DNA of 64,000 nucleotides from Pseudomonas farris. Lineage in GTDB: Bacteria; Pseudomonadota; Gammaproteobacteria; Pseudomonadales; Pseudomonadaceae. Under the pieces are notes generated by a model. It made no database searches and was not told where the DNA came from. It saw only the letters and a list, made by a program, of their open reading frames with translations. Where the stretch lies: assembly GCF_019145235.1 (NCBI RefSeq), contig NZ_JAHSTV010000005.1, positions 248,001-312,000 of the forward strand, in the 5' to 3' direction. Shown here piece after piece: positions 55,425 through 64,000 of this stretch (its first letter is position 1; each line of letters opens with the position of its first letter). Position numbers and translations under genes: made by a program.

Positions 55425-57140
55425 ATGCGCACCAGTCAATTTTTGCTCGCCACACAGAAAGAAACGCCTTCCGACGCGGTCGTCATCAGCCATCAGCTGA
55501 TGCTGCGCGCCGGCATGATCCGCAAACTCGCCTCGGGCCTGTACACCTGGCTGCCCATGGGCTTGCGAGTGATGCGCAAGGTCGAAGCCATCGTGCGTGA
55601 AGAAATGAACGCCGCCGGCTCTCTCGAAGTGTTGATGCCGAGCACGCAACCGGCTGAGCTGTGGCAGGAATCCGGTCGCTGGGAAGAATACGGCCCGGAA
55701 TTGCTGCGCTTCAAGGATCGCCATGGTCGCGACTTCTGTGCCGGCCCGACTCACGAAGAAGTCATCACCGACCTGATGCGCAACGAGCTGAGCAGCTACA
55801 AACAGCTGCCGATCAACCTGTATCAGATCCAGACCAAATTCCGTGACGAAATTCGCCCACGCTTCGGTTTGATGCGCGGCCGCGAATTCATCATGAAGGA
55901 CGCCTATTCGTTCCACGCTGACCAGCCTTCGCTGCAGATCACCTACGACCGTATGCACCAGGCGTACTGCAACGTGTTCACTCGCTTGGGCTTGAAATTC
56001 CGTCCGGTTGAAGCCGACAACGGCTCGATCGGTGGTGCCGGCTCCCACGAGTTCCACGTGCTGGCCGAATCCGGTGAAGACGATATCGTCTTCAGCAACG
56101 GTTCCGACTACGCAGCCAACATCGAAAAGGCCGAAGCCGTACCGCGCGAAACCTCTCGTGCCGCGCCTGCCGAAGAGCTGCGCCTGGTCGACACGCCGAA
56201 CGCCAAGACCATTGCGCAACTGGTCGAAGGCTTCAATCTGCCGATCGAAAAGACCATCAAGACCCTGGTGGTACACGCTGAAGAGCAAGGAAAACTGATT
56301 GCCCTGATCATCCGTGGCGACCACGAGCTGAACGAAATCAAGGCCGCCAACCAGCCTGGCGTTGCCAGCCCGCTGGTCATGGCTTCCGAAGCTGAACTGC
56401 GCGACGCCATTGGCGCCGGCGCCGGTTCTCTTGGCCCGTTGAACCTGCCACTGCCGATCATCATCGACCGTTCCGTCGAGCTGATGAGCGACTTCGGCAT
56501 CGGTGCCAACATCGACGACAAACACTACTTCGGCGTGAACTGGGAACGTGACTTGCCGGTTCCGACCGTCGCCGACCTGCGTAACGTCGTGGCCGGTGAT
56601 CCAAGCCCTGACGGCAAAGGCACCCTGGAAATCAAGCGCGGTATCGAAGTCGGGCACATCTTCCAGCTGGGCAACAAGTACAGCAAAGCGATGAAGTGCG
56701 AAGTGTTGGGCGAGAACGGCAAGCCGGTCACCCTGGAAATGGGTTGCTACGGCATTGGCGTATCCCGCGTGGTGGCGGCCGCCATCGAACAGAGCAACGA
56801 CGAGAACGGGATCATCTGGAGCGACGCTCTGGCTCCGTTCCAGGTTGCCCTGGTTCCGCTGCGCTACGAAACCGAACAGGTTCGCGAAGCCACCGACAAG
56901 CTCTACGCAGAACTGACTGCCGCCGGCTTCGAAGTGCTGCTGGACGACCGCGACAAGAAAACCAGCCCGGGCATCAAGTTCGCGGACATGGAGCTGATTG
57001 GCATCCCACACCGGATCGTGGTCAGTGACCGTGGCCTCGCCGACGGCAATCTGGAATACAAGAGCCGCACAGAGGCCGAGGCGCAAGCACTGCCGGTCGC
57101 TGACGTGCTGTCTTTCCTCCAGGCCCGTATCCGCCGCTGA
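55425..57140 (+). CDS. proS: Prolyl-tRNA synthetase
   Basis: 571 aa, bacterial type. Class II motif 2 is [17 protein letters not shown] and motif 3 [17 protein letters not shown], between which an editing domain of about 180 residues (YbaK-like) sits. A C-terminal anticodon-binding domain contains [19 protein letters not shown]. It charges tRNA-Pro. A lipoprotein gene follows after 17 bases. Confidence 0.97.
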   Translation: MRTSQFLLATQKETPSDAVVISHQLMLRAGMIRKLASGLYTWLPMGLRVMRKVEAIVREEMNAAGSLEVLMPSTQPAELWQESGRWEEYGPELLRFKDRHGRDFCAGPTHEEVITDLMRNELSSYKQLPINLYQIQTKFRDEIRPRFGLMRGREFIMKDAYSFHADQPSLQITYDRMHQAYCNVFTRLGLKFRPVEADNGSIGGAGSHEFHVLAESGEDDIVFSNGSDYAANIEKAEAVPRETSRAAPAEELRLVDTPNAKTIAQLVEGFNLPIEKTIKTLVVHAEEQGKLIALIIRGDHELNEIKAANQPGVASPLVMASEAELRDAIGAGAGSLGPLNLPLPIIIDRSVELMSDFGIGANIDDKHYFGVNWERDLPVPTVADLRNVVAGDPSPDGKGTLEIKRGIEVGHIFQLGNKYSKAMKCEVLGENGKPVTLEMGCYGIGVSRVVAAAIEQSNDENGIIWSDALAPFQVALVPLRYETEQVREATDKLYAELTAAGFEVLLDDRDKKTSPGIKFADMELIGIPHRIVVSDRGLADGNLEYKSRTEAEAQALPVADVLSFLQARIRR

Positions 57141-57157
57141 CACCAGATAGAGACGTC

Positions 57158-58111
57158 ATGTTCAAGCGAAACACCTTAGGCCTCGGTAGCGCCGCCTTGT
57201 GCGGCGCGCTGCTGGTCAGCGGCTGTGCCAATCAGATGTCACAACGTAGCGAGCACGAGGAACGGATCGAGCGCAAATTGCTCGATCACAGCCTGCAGAT
57301 CGATGTCGGCGAGCCCAAGGTGCTTGAGCTGCCGCAACGTCGGGTGAAAATCCACGAGCAGAAGACCTTCGAAGTCACCGAGTTCGAAGTCACGCGTCAC
57401 TACGATCGCTACACGCCTTACCAACCCTGGAGGGAGGTCTACGAGATCCCGCTGGGCGCGGTGGCCGTGGTGGCCGGTGTCGGTGCGAACGTGGTCAACG
57501 TGTTCGCCCTCGGCAATCTGCCGGACAGCGTGACGAAGGACTGGCTCAGCTATGGTTTCGCCGGGCTGAATCCGTTCATGAACGCGCAGTCCCATGGTCG
57601 GGCGCAACAGAACCTGGCGGGTATCGACGAAGTCCAGCGCGACAAGCGCACGGAATACTCGAGCCTGCCGTGGAGCGAGCGCCCGGTGCAGGTCAAGGCT
57701 GGCAAGAACACCTTCGAACTGAGCACCGACCGTAACGGCGTGTTGCGCCTGAACCTGCTGGACAGCCCGTTCGCCGAACATGACCTCAATCATCTGGGCA
57801 AGCTGCAGATCAGTGTCGAGGACAACAAGGACGATGTGCACACCGACTCGTCCCTGATGATCAGCGGCAACTTGCGCGGCAAGCTGCTCGAAGCGCATGG
57901 GCTGATTTACGACGACCTCGAAGACGACGAAGTGAGCCAGTGGGTACACCGGGTCAAACGTCTGTCGGAACTGGGTCTGGAAGAAGAAGCCAGCGAACTG
58001 GAACAGAGCCTGATCGAACTGACCCGCAACGATCCCGAGTTGCAGACCGAATTCCTCAAGTCGCTGACCAGGGATGCCGGACGACTGGTGGCGGATCCAG
58101 GGCCGAACTAA
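57158..58111 (+). CDS. Lipoprotein of unknown function
   Basis: 317 aa. The lipobox LLVSGC gives C23. The mature protein starts with a charged helix, then beta-rich segments, with IPLGAVAVVAGVGANVVNVF as a hydrophobic stretch near residue 110. The C-terminal helix is rich in Glu and Leu (EEEASELEQSLIEL). I do not recognise the family. It follows proS by 17 bases and is probably cotranscribed with it. Confidence 0.75.
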   Translation: MFKRNTLGLGSAALCGALLVSGCANQMSQRSEHEERIERKLLDHSLQIDVGEPKVLELPQRRVKIHEQKTFEVTEFEVTRHYDRYTPYQPWREVYEIPLGAVAVVAGVGANVVNVFALGNLPDSVTKDWLSYGFAGLNPFMNAQSHGRAQQNLAGIDEVQRDKRTEYSSLPWSERPVQVKAGKNTFELSTDRNGVLRLNLLDSPFAEHDLNHLGKLQISVEDNKDDVHTDSSLMISGNLRGKLLEAHGLIYDDLEDDEVSQWVHRVKRLSELGLEEEASELEQSLIELTRNDPELQTEFLKSLTRDAGRLVADPGPN

Positions 58112-58122
58112 AAGCCTAAAAG

Positions 58123-58222
58123 CTTCGCGAGCAAGCCCGCTCCCACATTGGTTTTGTGAACACCATAAATCCAATGTGGGAGCGGCGGTGCGACGATTCG
58201 ACTTGCTCGCGAAGGCGCCATT
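58123..58222. repeat. REP pair, one copy carrying an insertion
   Basis: Left copy at about 58123-58147. The right copy (58173-58215) reads TGTGGGAGCG, then GCGGTGCGACGATTCGAC, then TTGCTCGCGAAGGCG, so about 15 extra bases sit in its centre. Confidence 0.75.
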
Positions 58223-58251
58223 ACATTCACCACCACACCAAAACCCTGCCC

Positions 58252-59313
58252 CTACCGCTCAAACAACTCCATCTGCTCAAACCCGCCCCGCAAATCCTCC
58301 AGCCTCACCCCAATCCCCAACAACCGCACCGGTTTCCCGCCACGGTTAAAGGCTTGGGTCAGCAGCAACTGATAACTCCCCAGATCCCGCCCTGCCCCGG
58401 CCTGCTCCAAAGTAGTCTGGGTAAAGTCATGGAATTTCACTTTGACGAACGGCTTGCCCGGCCGATAACTGCTGTCGATCCGCGCCATGCGGCCATTCAG
58501 GGACTCCAGCAACTCAGGCAATTTATCCAGACAACTCACCAAATCCGGCAAGTCCACGTCGTAAGTGTTTTCGACGCTGATCGACTGCCGGCGACTGTCG
58601 TTATGCACCAACCGCTCATCGATCCCACGGGCCAGGCTCCAGAGTCGCTCGCCAAAACTGCCGAATTCGCGCACCAGTGCCAACTTGTCCCATTCGCGCA
58701 AATGCGAGCAATCGACAATACCGAGCCTGCCGAGTTTGTCAGCAGTCACTTTGCCAACCCCGTGCAGCTTGCTCACCGGCAAACCACTGACGAAGTCTTC
58801 CACCTGATCTGGCGTGATCACGAACAAGCCGTTAGGCTTCTTCCAGTCACTGGCGATTTTGGCGAGAAACTTGTTCGGCGCCACGCCAGCTGACACGGTG
58901 ATGTGCAACTGATTGGAGACCCGGCGGCGAATGTCCTGGGCGATTCGTGTGGCGCTGCCGCCAAAATGCGCGCTATCCGACACGTCGAGGTAGGCCTCAT
59001 CCAGGGAAAGCGGCTCGATCAGATCGGTGTAATCGCGAAAGATCGTATGAATCTCCTTCGACGCCTCTCTATAGGCATCCATGCGCGGCTTGACGATGGT
59101 CAGGTCTGGACAGAGCTTCAAGGCATGCCCGGAAGACATGGCCGAGCGTACGCCATAAGCCCGCGCTTCATAGTTACAGGTGGCAATCACCCCACGCCGA
59201 TCCGCCGAGCCGCCCACCGCCAATGGCTTACCAGCCAGGCGCGGGTCGTCACGCATCTCGATGGCGGCGTAGAAACAGTCACAATCGACGTGGATGATTT
59301 TTCGCTGCGTCAT
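58252..59313 (-). CDS. dinB: DNA polymerase IV
   Basis: 353 aa, Y-family. HVDCDCFYA holds the first metal-binding Asp, SLDEAYLDV the catalytic Asp-Glu pair, and KPRMDAYREAS the finger region. The C-terminal QMELF resembles the beta-clamp binding motif. It carries out error-prone translesion synthesis. In Pseudomonas it is under SOS control; I do not see a clear LexA box before its start. Confidence 0.96.
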   Translation of the reverse strand: MTQRKIIHVDCDCFYAAIEMRDDPRLAGKPLAVGGSADRRGVIATCNYEARAYGVRSAMSSGHALKLCPDLTIVKPRMDAYREASKEIHTIFRDYTDLIEPLSLDEAYLDVSDSAHFGGSATRIAQDIRRRVSNQLHITVSAGVAPNKFLAKIASDWKKPNGLFVITPDQVEDFVSGLPVSKLHGVGKVTADKLGRLGIVDCSHLREWDKLALVREFGSFGERLWSLARGIDERLVHNDSRRQSISVENTYDVDLPDLVSCLDKLPELLESLNGRMARIDSSYRPGKPFVKVKFHDFTQTTLEQAGAGRDLGSYQLLLTQAFNRGGKPVRLLGIGVRLEDLRGGFEQMELFER

Positions 59314-59573
59314 ATAAAAGCAGTGTTCATGGCGAAGAAATGATGTGTGGGTGAGTTATACCGGCAGTATCTCACTGACACCTGTATATAGCACCAGTAC
59401 TCTGAATGTTCTTTCTCCTTTGTAGGAAAAGGGTCAGGGGAATTTATTTTCTCAATCGAAAGACCCCACTCGATAGAGCCACAAGCCTTGCCCTGCCTGC
59501 GTTTCAGGCCGGTCAGCCGTTGCTTTTTTCACCTAAGCGCTTGAACGGGAACAGGTTTTACCGAGATTGAAGG

Positions 59574-59601
59574 TTGACAGCCCTGCGATCCTCTGTAGAA
59601 T
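59574..59601 (+). promoter_or_regulatory. Promoter of initiator tRNA gene 1
   Basis: TTGACA at 59574-59579 and TAGAAT at 59596-59601 with 16 bases between, 13 bases before the tRNA. Confidence 0.85.
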
Positions 59602-59614
59602 GCCGACACACAGA

Positions 59615-59691
<77 letters not shown>

Positions 59692-59697
59692 AACATC

Positions 59698-59730
59698 AAA
59701 AAAGGCTACTCGAAAGAGTGGCCTTTTTTG
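59698..59730 (+). terminator. Terminator of tRNA-fMet copy 1
   Basis: AAAAAAGGCTACTC / GAGTGGCCTTTTTT with a GAAA loop. Confidence 0.9.
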
Positions 59731-59870
59731 TGCGCGCCTGTTTTATAAAAATCAGCGGTCTATGCCTTTCGGCCCAGAAACAAGAAATCGTTCTGATTCC
59801 GAAACTTAGGTCTCCCCCGCTACCGTTCACCGTCGCTTTACACTTATTTGAGCCATACTGGGATTAACGG

Positions 59871-59898
59871 TTGACACTCCGGCGTTCGCCTGTAGAAT
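59871..59898 (+). promoter_or_regulatory. Promoter of initiator tRNA gene 2
   Basis: TTGACA at 59871-59876 and TAGAAT at 59893-59898, 16 bases apart, 13 bases before the tRNA. Matches the promoter of copy 1 in position. Confidence 0.85.
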
Positions 59899-59911
59899 GC
59901 CGCCACACAGA

Positions 59912-59988
<77 letters not shown>

Positions 59989-59993
59989 AACAT

Positions 59994-60026
59994 CAAAAAA
60001 GGCTACTCGAAAGAGTGGCCTTTTTT
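59994..60026 (+). terminator. Terminator of tRNA-fMet copy 2
   Basis: Same hairpin and T-tract as after copy 1. Confidence 0.9.
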
Positions 60027-60266
60027 GTATCTGTTGAAAAAGTCCTTTCGCAACAATGATCTGTCACTGTGCAGCGAGCCGTTCGGGATCGCCAGACTGT
60101 GAGTTCAGCGCAGGCTGGACCACAGATGAAACTTCCTACGACTGAATGACGCGCCATCGCCCACATCCGGTGAGAGGCGTTAATATTTGTGATTATTTTT
60201 TTCCACAGGGATTGGTAACTTGGCTGGATACCTCCATCCTGTCGCGCACAATCCAAGAGGTGATTG

Positions 60267-62909
60267 ATGCGCGCCAACTCGTCTGATCCACAAGACACCG
60301 TCACAGCGACACAACCGATCAAAGCCGAGCGCCTGCGCTTGCTGGATCGAATCAGCAAATATCGCCAACCCATCGGGCTGGCGGTCACTTTGCTGTTGTT
60401 CGCCATTGCGCTGATTGCCTGTCGTCACCTACTGAGCGAACTCGATCTGTACGCGCTGCACGACTCGATTCTGGAAGTGCCAAAACCGGCCTTGCTGGGT
60501 GCGCTCGGCGCGACCGTCATCGGCTTCATCATTCTGTTGGGTTACGAATGGTCGGCCAGCCGTTATGCCGGCGTGACGCTGGCGCCGCGAATATTGGCAT
60601 TGGGCGGCTTCACCGCGTTTGCCATTGGCAACGCCATCGGCCTTTCGCTGCTGTCAGGCGGCTCGGTTCGCTACCGTTTATATGCACGTCATGGTGTAGG
60701 GGCTTCGGAAGTCGCGCACATGACCTTGTTTGCCAGCCTCTCGCTCGGCTGCGCCCTTCCGCCCCTGGCCGCCCTCGCTACCCTCAGCAACCTGCCCGCC
60801 GCCTCCGTGGCCCTGGGTTTCTCCGAAACGTTGCTGGGTGCGATTGCAGTGGTCGTGCTGCTGCTCTCCACCGTGCTGGCCATCGGCATCTATCGCCGTC
60901 GTTTGCCGGAACAGCCCTACCCCGACAACCTGCTGGTCAAGGTCGGTCGCCGCACCTTGCGCCTGCCAGGTCGACGCCTGACGTTCCTGCAACTGGTCAT
61001 CACCGCTCTGGACGTGGCCGCCGCCGCGACCGTGCTCTATCTGTTGCTGCCGGAAGCGCCGCCCTTTGGTGCGTTCCTGCTGGTCTATCTATTGGCCCTG
61101 GCCGCTGGCGTGCTCAGCCATGTACCGGGCGGCGTCGGGGTATTCGAAGCGATTCTGCTCGCTGCCTTCGCCGACAAGCTCGGCGCCGCGCCACTGGCCG
61201 CCGCGCTGCTGCTCTACCGCCTGATCTACGTGGTGTTGCCGCTGCTGGTGGCTTGCGTATTGCTGCTGATCAACGAAGGCCAGCGCCTGTTTCAATCGCG
61301 TCAGTCCTTGCGTGCTGCATCTGGCATGGCCGCGCCGATTCTGGCGGTACTGGTGTTTCTGTCTGGCGTGGTGCTGCTGTTTTCCGGTGTGACGCCGGAG
61401 ATCGATACCCGCCTTGAACACATCGGTTTTCTGATTCCGCATCGCTTGGTCGACGCCTCGCACTTCGGCGCCAGCCTTGTAGGTGTCCTCTGCCTGTTGC
61501 TGGCTCAGGGGTTGCGTCGCCGCCTGTCAGCCGCGTGGATGCTGACCACCATTCTGTTGTTGGTCGGCGCCCTGCTCTCTCTGCTTAAAGGCTTCGACTG
61601 GGAAGAGGCTTGCCTGATGACCCTGACGGCGAGTTTGCTGGGGGTTTTCCGGCGTTCGTTCTATCGGCCCAGTCGCCTGACCGAAGTACCGTTTTCGCCG
61701 CTGTACCTGGTGGCCAGCCTCTGCGTACTCGGCGCATCGATCTGGCTGCTGCTGTTCGCCTATCAGGACGTACCCTACAGCCATCAACTCTGGTGGCAGT
61801 TCACCCTCGACGCCGATGCTCCGCGTGGCCTGCGCTCGCTGCTCGGCGCCGCGGTCCTGCTGGTGGTGGTGTCCCTGACCTGGCTGCTGCGCACCGCGCG
61901 CCCGGTGATCCATCTGCCAACGCCCGATGAGCTGGACCGCGCGGTAAAGATTCTCATGGCCTCGTCCCAACCGGATGGCGGCCTGGCCCTGACCGGTGAC
62001 AAGGCGCTGCTGTTTCACCCTAACGACGAGGCGTTTCTGATGTACGCCCGCCGTGGTCGCAGCCTGGTGGCCTTGTATGACCCGATCGGCCCGACCCAGC
62101 AACGGGCGGAAATGATCTGGCAGTTCCGCGACCTCTGCGATATCCATCACGCCCGCCCCGTGTTCTATCAAGTACGCGCCGAGAATCTGCCGTACTACAT
62201 GGACATCGGCCTGACCGCGATCAAGCTCGGCGAAGAAGCCCGGGTCGATCTGCACCGCTTTGATCTCGAAGCCAAGGGCAAAGAGATGAAGGACCTGCGC
62301 TACACCTGGAACCGCGGCACCCGTGATGGCCTGTCGCTGGAAATCCATGAGCCGGGGCAAGCACCGATGGATGAGCTCAAGGCTATTTCGGACGCCTGGC
62401 TGACTGGCAAGAACGTGCGCGAGAAAGGCTTCTCGCTCGGGCGTTTCAGTGATGACTACCTCAAGCACTTCCGTGTCGCGGTGATTCGTTTCGAAGGGCG
62501 CCCGGTGGCGTTCGCCAACCTGCTCGAGACTTACGGCCATGAACTGGCCAGCCTCGACCTGATGCGCGCGCACCCCGACGCCCCCAAGCTGACCATGGAG
62601 TTCATGATGGTCGGCCTGATTCAACATTATAAAAATCATGGATACGCGCGCTTCAGCCTGGGCATGGTGCCGTTGTCGGGGTTACAACCCCGGCGCGGCG
62701 CACCACTGACCCAGCGCCTGGGTTCGATGGTATTCCGCCGTGGTGAGCAGCTGTACAACTTCCAAGGTTTGCGCCGCTTCAAAGACAAGTTCCAGCCCGA
62801 CTGGGAACCCCGTTATATGGCCGTGCCCGCCGGACTCGATCCGCTGGTTGCCCTGGCCGACACTGCCGCCCTGATTGCGGGCGGCTTGACTGGATTGGTG
62901 AAACGCTGA
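60267..62909 (+). CDS. mprF: MprF-like aminoacyl-phosphatidylglycerol synthase/flippase
   Basis: 880 aa. The first ~540 residues hold about 14 helices (flippase part, with ILLAAFADKLGAAPLAAALLLYRL cut here as LGAAPLAAALLLYRL). The C-terminal ~340 residues are a cytoplasmic DUF2156 transferase domain (LMYARRGRSLVALYDPIGP, MTMEFMMVGLIQ-like segment). It moves an amino acid from a charged tRNA to phosphatidylglycerol; the P. aeruginosa homologue PA0920 uses alanine. This lowers envelope charge and aids resistance to cationic peptides and acid. AAGAGG precedes ATG 60267. Its stop overlaps acvB (TGATG). Confidence 0.94.
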   Translation: MRANSSDPQDTVTATQPIKAERLRLLDRISKYRQPIGLAVTLLLFAIALIACRHLLSELDLYALHDSILEVPKPALLGALGATVIGFIILLGYEWSASRYAGVTLAPRILALGGFTAFAIGNAIGLSLLSGGSVRYRLYARHGVGASEVAHMTLFASLSLGCALPPLAALATLSNLPAASVALGFSETLLGAIAVVVLLLSTVLAIGIYRRRLPEQPYPDNLLVKVGRRTLRLPGRRLTFLQLVITALDVAAAATVLYLLLPEAPPFGAFLLVYLLALAAGVLSHVPGGVGVFEAILLAAFADKLGAAPLAAALLLYRLIYVVLPLLVACVLLLINEGQRLFQSRQSLRAASGMAAPILAVLVFLSGVVLLFSGVTPEIDTRLEHIGFLIPHRLVDASHFGASLVGVLCLLLAQGLRRRLSAAWMLTTILLLVGALLSLLKGFDWEEACLMTLTASLLGVFRRSFYRPSRLTEVPFSPLYLVASLCVLGASIWLLLFAYQDVPYSHQLWWQFTLDADAPRGLRSLLGAAVLLVVVSLTWLLRTARPVIHLPTPDELDRAVKILMASSQPDGGLALTGDKALLFHPNDEAFLMYARRGRSLVALYDPIGPTQQRAEMIWQFRDLCDIHHARPVFYQVRAENLPYYMDIGLTAIKLGEEARVDLHRFDLEAKGKEMKDLRYTWNRGTRDGLSLEIHEPGQAPMDELKAISDAWLTGKNVREKGFSLGRFSDDYLKHFRVAVIRFEGRPVAFANLLETYGHELASLDLMRAHPDAPKLTMEFMMVGLIQHYKNHGYARFSLGMVPLSGLQPRRGAPLTQRLGSMVFRRGEQLYNFQGLRRFKDKFQPDWEPRYMAVPAGLDPLVALADTAALIAGGLTGLVKR

Positions 62910-64000
62910 TGATTCAACGCTCCCTGCGGTACGTACTGGCCACACTGGTAGTGCTGGCCCTTATTGTCGGTGGCGGTTACTGGTACCTGAAACGCCCGGC
63001 ACCAGAACCGACCCTCGAACTGCTGACGCCGGCCGATGGCGCCGCGATGACCCGCGTCATCCCCGGCAACACGCCGCGCGCCCAGGTGCTGGTGGCGGTC
63101 AATGAAGAGCAGAAGCTCAGCGACAAACAATTGCTGACCCTGAGCCGCAGCGGCTCGGCGCAGATCGTCCAGGTGATCCTGCCCAAGGACTGCATCCTGC
63201 AAGGTCGCGCTCTGCAAGCAGGTCTCAGGCAACTCAAAGGCCCGGCAACCCTTGTCAGCGGCATCGGCCCTGGCGCCGTGCTGGCGTGGCGCTGGCTGGC
63301 CGAACAGAAGGACGAAAAGGCCCAGGCGATTTCGGTCGACCTGGCCCTGGAAAAACCCGGCTGCACTCACCTGCTGCCGAAAAGCGCTGCCCATGGTCAC
63401 TGGCTGGTGGCCTGGAACGACAACCCGGACGACACCAGCGCCGGTTTCGTGCGTGACCAGGCCAATGCCGAAACCAGCATCAGCGACTACGACATCAACC
63501 TGCCGCAAGTGCTGAACAACGAACTGCGCAAGATCCTCGTCGGTGGCGATAAAGCCGCTGGCGGCCTGCAGATCCCGGTGGTCGAAGTGCCGGCCGGTCA
63601 GGCCAAGGACACCGTCACCCTGTTCCTCTCTGGAGACGGCGGCTGGCGCGACCTCGACCGCGACGTCGCGGGCGAGATGGCGAAGATCGGCTACCCAGTG
63701 GTCGGCATCGACACCCTGCGCTACTACTGGCAGCACAAGAGCCCGGAGCAAAGCGCTCTGGACCTGACCGAACTGATGCAGCACTACCGGCAGAAATGGG
63801 GCACCAAACGCTTCATCCTGACCGGTTACTCGTTCGGCGCGGACGTACTGCCCGCCATCTACAACCGCCTGCCGGAAGCTGAACAGCAGCGCGTCGACGC
63901 AATCATCCTGCTGGCCTTCGCCCGCACCGGCAGCTTCGAAATCGAAGTCGAAGGCTGGCTCGGCAACGCCGGCAAAGAAGCCGCCACCGGCCCGGAAATG
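62909..64000 (+). CDS. AcvB/VirJ-family hydrolase (partial, runs off the window)
   Basis: 364 codons visible, open to the window end. An N-terminal anchor (YVLATLVVLALIVGGGYWYL) is followed by an alpha/beta-hydrolase: LFLSGDGGWRDLD and GYSFGADV, with nucleophile S308. This is the AcvB/VirJ family; the P. aeruginosa homologue PA0919 is an alanyl-phosphatidylglycerol hydrolase acting against the product of MprF. The start overlaps the mprF stop, so the two are coupled and made together. Confidence 0.93.
   Translation, partial: MIQRSLRYVLATLVVLALIVGGGYWYLKRPAPEPTLELLTPADGAAMTRVIPGNTPRAQVLVAVNEEQKLSDKQLLTLSRSGSAQIVQVILPKDCILQGRALQAGLRQLKGPATLVSGIGPGAVLAWRWLAEQKDEKAQAISVDLALEKPGCTHLLPKSAAHGHWLVAWNDNPDDTSAGFVRDQANAETSISDYDINLPQVLNNELRKILVGGDKAAGGLQIPVVEVPAGQAKDTVTLFLSGDGGWRDLDRDVAGEMAKIGYPVVGIDTLRYYWQHKSPEQSALDLTELMQHYRQKWGTKRFILTGYSFGADVLPAIYNRLPEAEQQRVDAIILLAFARTGSFEIEVEGWLGNAGKEAATGPEM

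Noticed and set aside
55389..57143. 584-residue frame opposite proS
   Set aside because: No motifs; proS is complete on the other strand.
6892..58222. Repeated short motifs as a possible CRISPR array
   Set aside because: Copies are scattered, inverted and intergenic, without regular spacers or cas genes. They are REP elements.

Overview
The window is about 64 kb of a high-GC gammaproteobacterial chromosome, almost certainly a Pseudomonas of the P. fluorescens group. The evidence is the bra (liv) and aot amino-acid uptake operons, quiP, the mprF-acvB pair, dinG, pdxH, dinB, proS and dcd in Pseudomonas-like form, and many copies of the short inverted repeats (REP/REPIN type, core GAGCGGGCTTGCTCGCG) that fill intergenic DNA in this group. 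As far as I remember the P. aeruginosa map, the stretch from the glycine-zipper lipoprotein to quiP follows PA1053 to PA1032; I could not check this.

Layout. 1-7 kb: a truncated MFS transporter, an MHYT-GGDEF-EAL c-di-GMP enzyme, a 3-hydroxyisobutyrate-dehydrogenase-like enzyme, and an orphan protein with the tubulin/FtsZ signature. 7-13 kb: DUF2288 gene and the braCDEFG branched-chain amino-acid ABC operon. 13-15.6 kb: a four-gene operon of the bufferin/gig type (secreted Cys-containing DUF2282 precursor, DUF692 MNIO enzyme, DUF2063 partner, DoxX membrane protein). 15.7-22.5 kb: LysR/SDR divergent pair, a lipoprotein, an FAD oxidoreductase, a cysteine-synthase-like PLP enzyme and nhaA. 22.5-24.5 kb: a small accessory island holding a colicin E3-type bacteriocin broken by a 5-bp tandem duplication, its intact E3-type immunity gene, and the tail of a lost gene overlapping a further small gene.

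24.5-42.8 kb: cell-envelope and housekeeping genes (SlyB-like lipoprotein, pdxH, three OmpA-type lipoproteins, a serine hydrolase, a clan GH-A glycosidase-like protein with an Ala-rich insertion, dinG, a collagen-like exported protein, two SEC-C proteins, a GST, quiP). Two tandem OmpA lipoprotein genes share a leader with a hairpin that includes the Shine-Dalgarno sequence. 43-45.8 kb: a ligase-associated exonuclease plus ATP-dependent DNA ligase. 46-50.3 kb: aotJQMOP basic amino-acid uptake, without argR next to it. 50.5-64 kb: dcd, a cold-shock gene, an outer-membrane DUF481 protein, an alkyltransferase-like protein, an AmpG-like permease, proS, dinB, two identical initiator tRNA genes each with its own promoter and terminator, and the mprF-acvB pair, the latter cut by the window end.

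The most promising under-described items are the orphan tubulin-superfamily gene, the MNIO/bufferin-type operon, the slipped bacteriocin with its recombination scar, and the paired leader hairpins. Functions are inferred from motifs and family knowledge; no database search was run.
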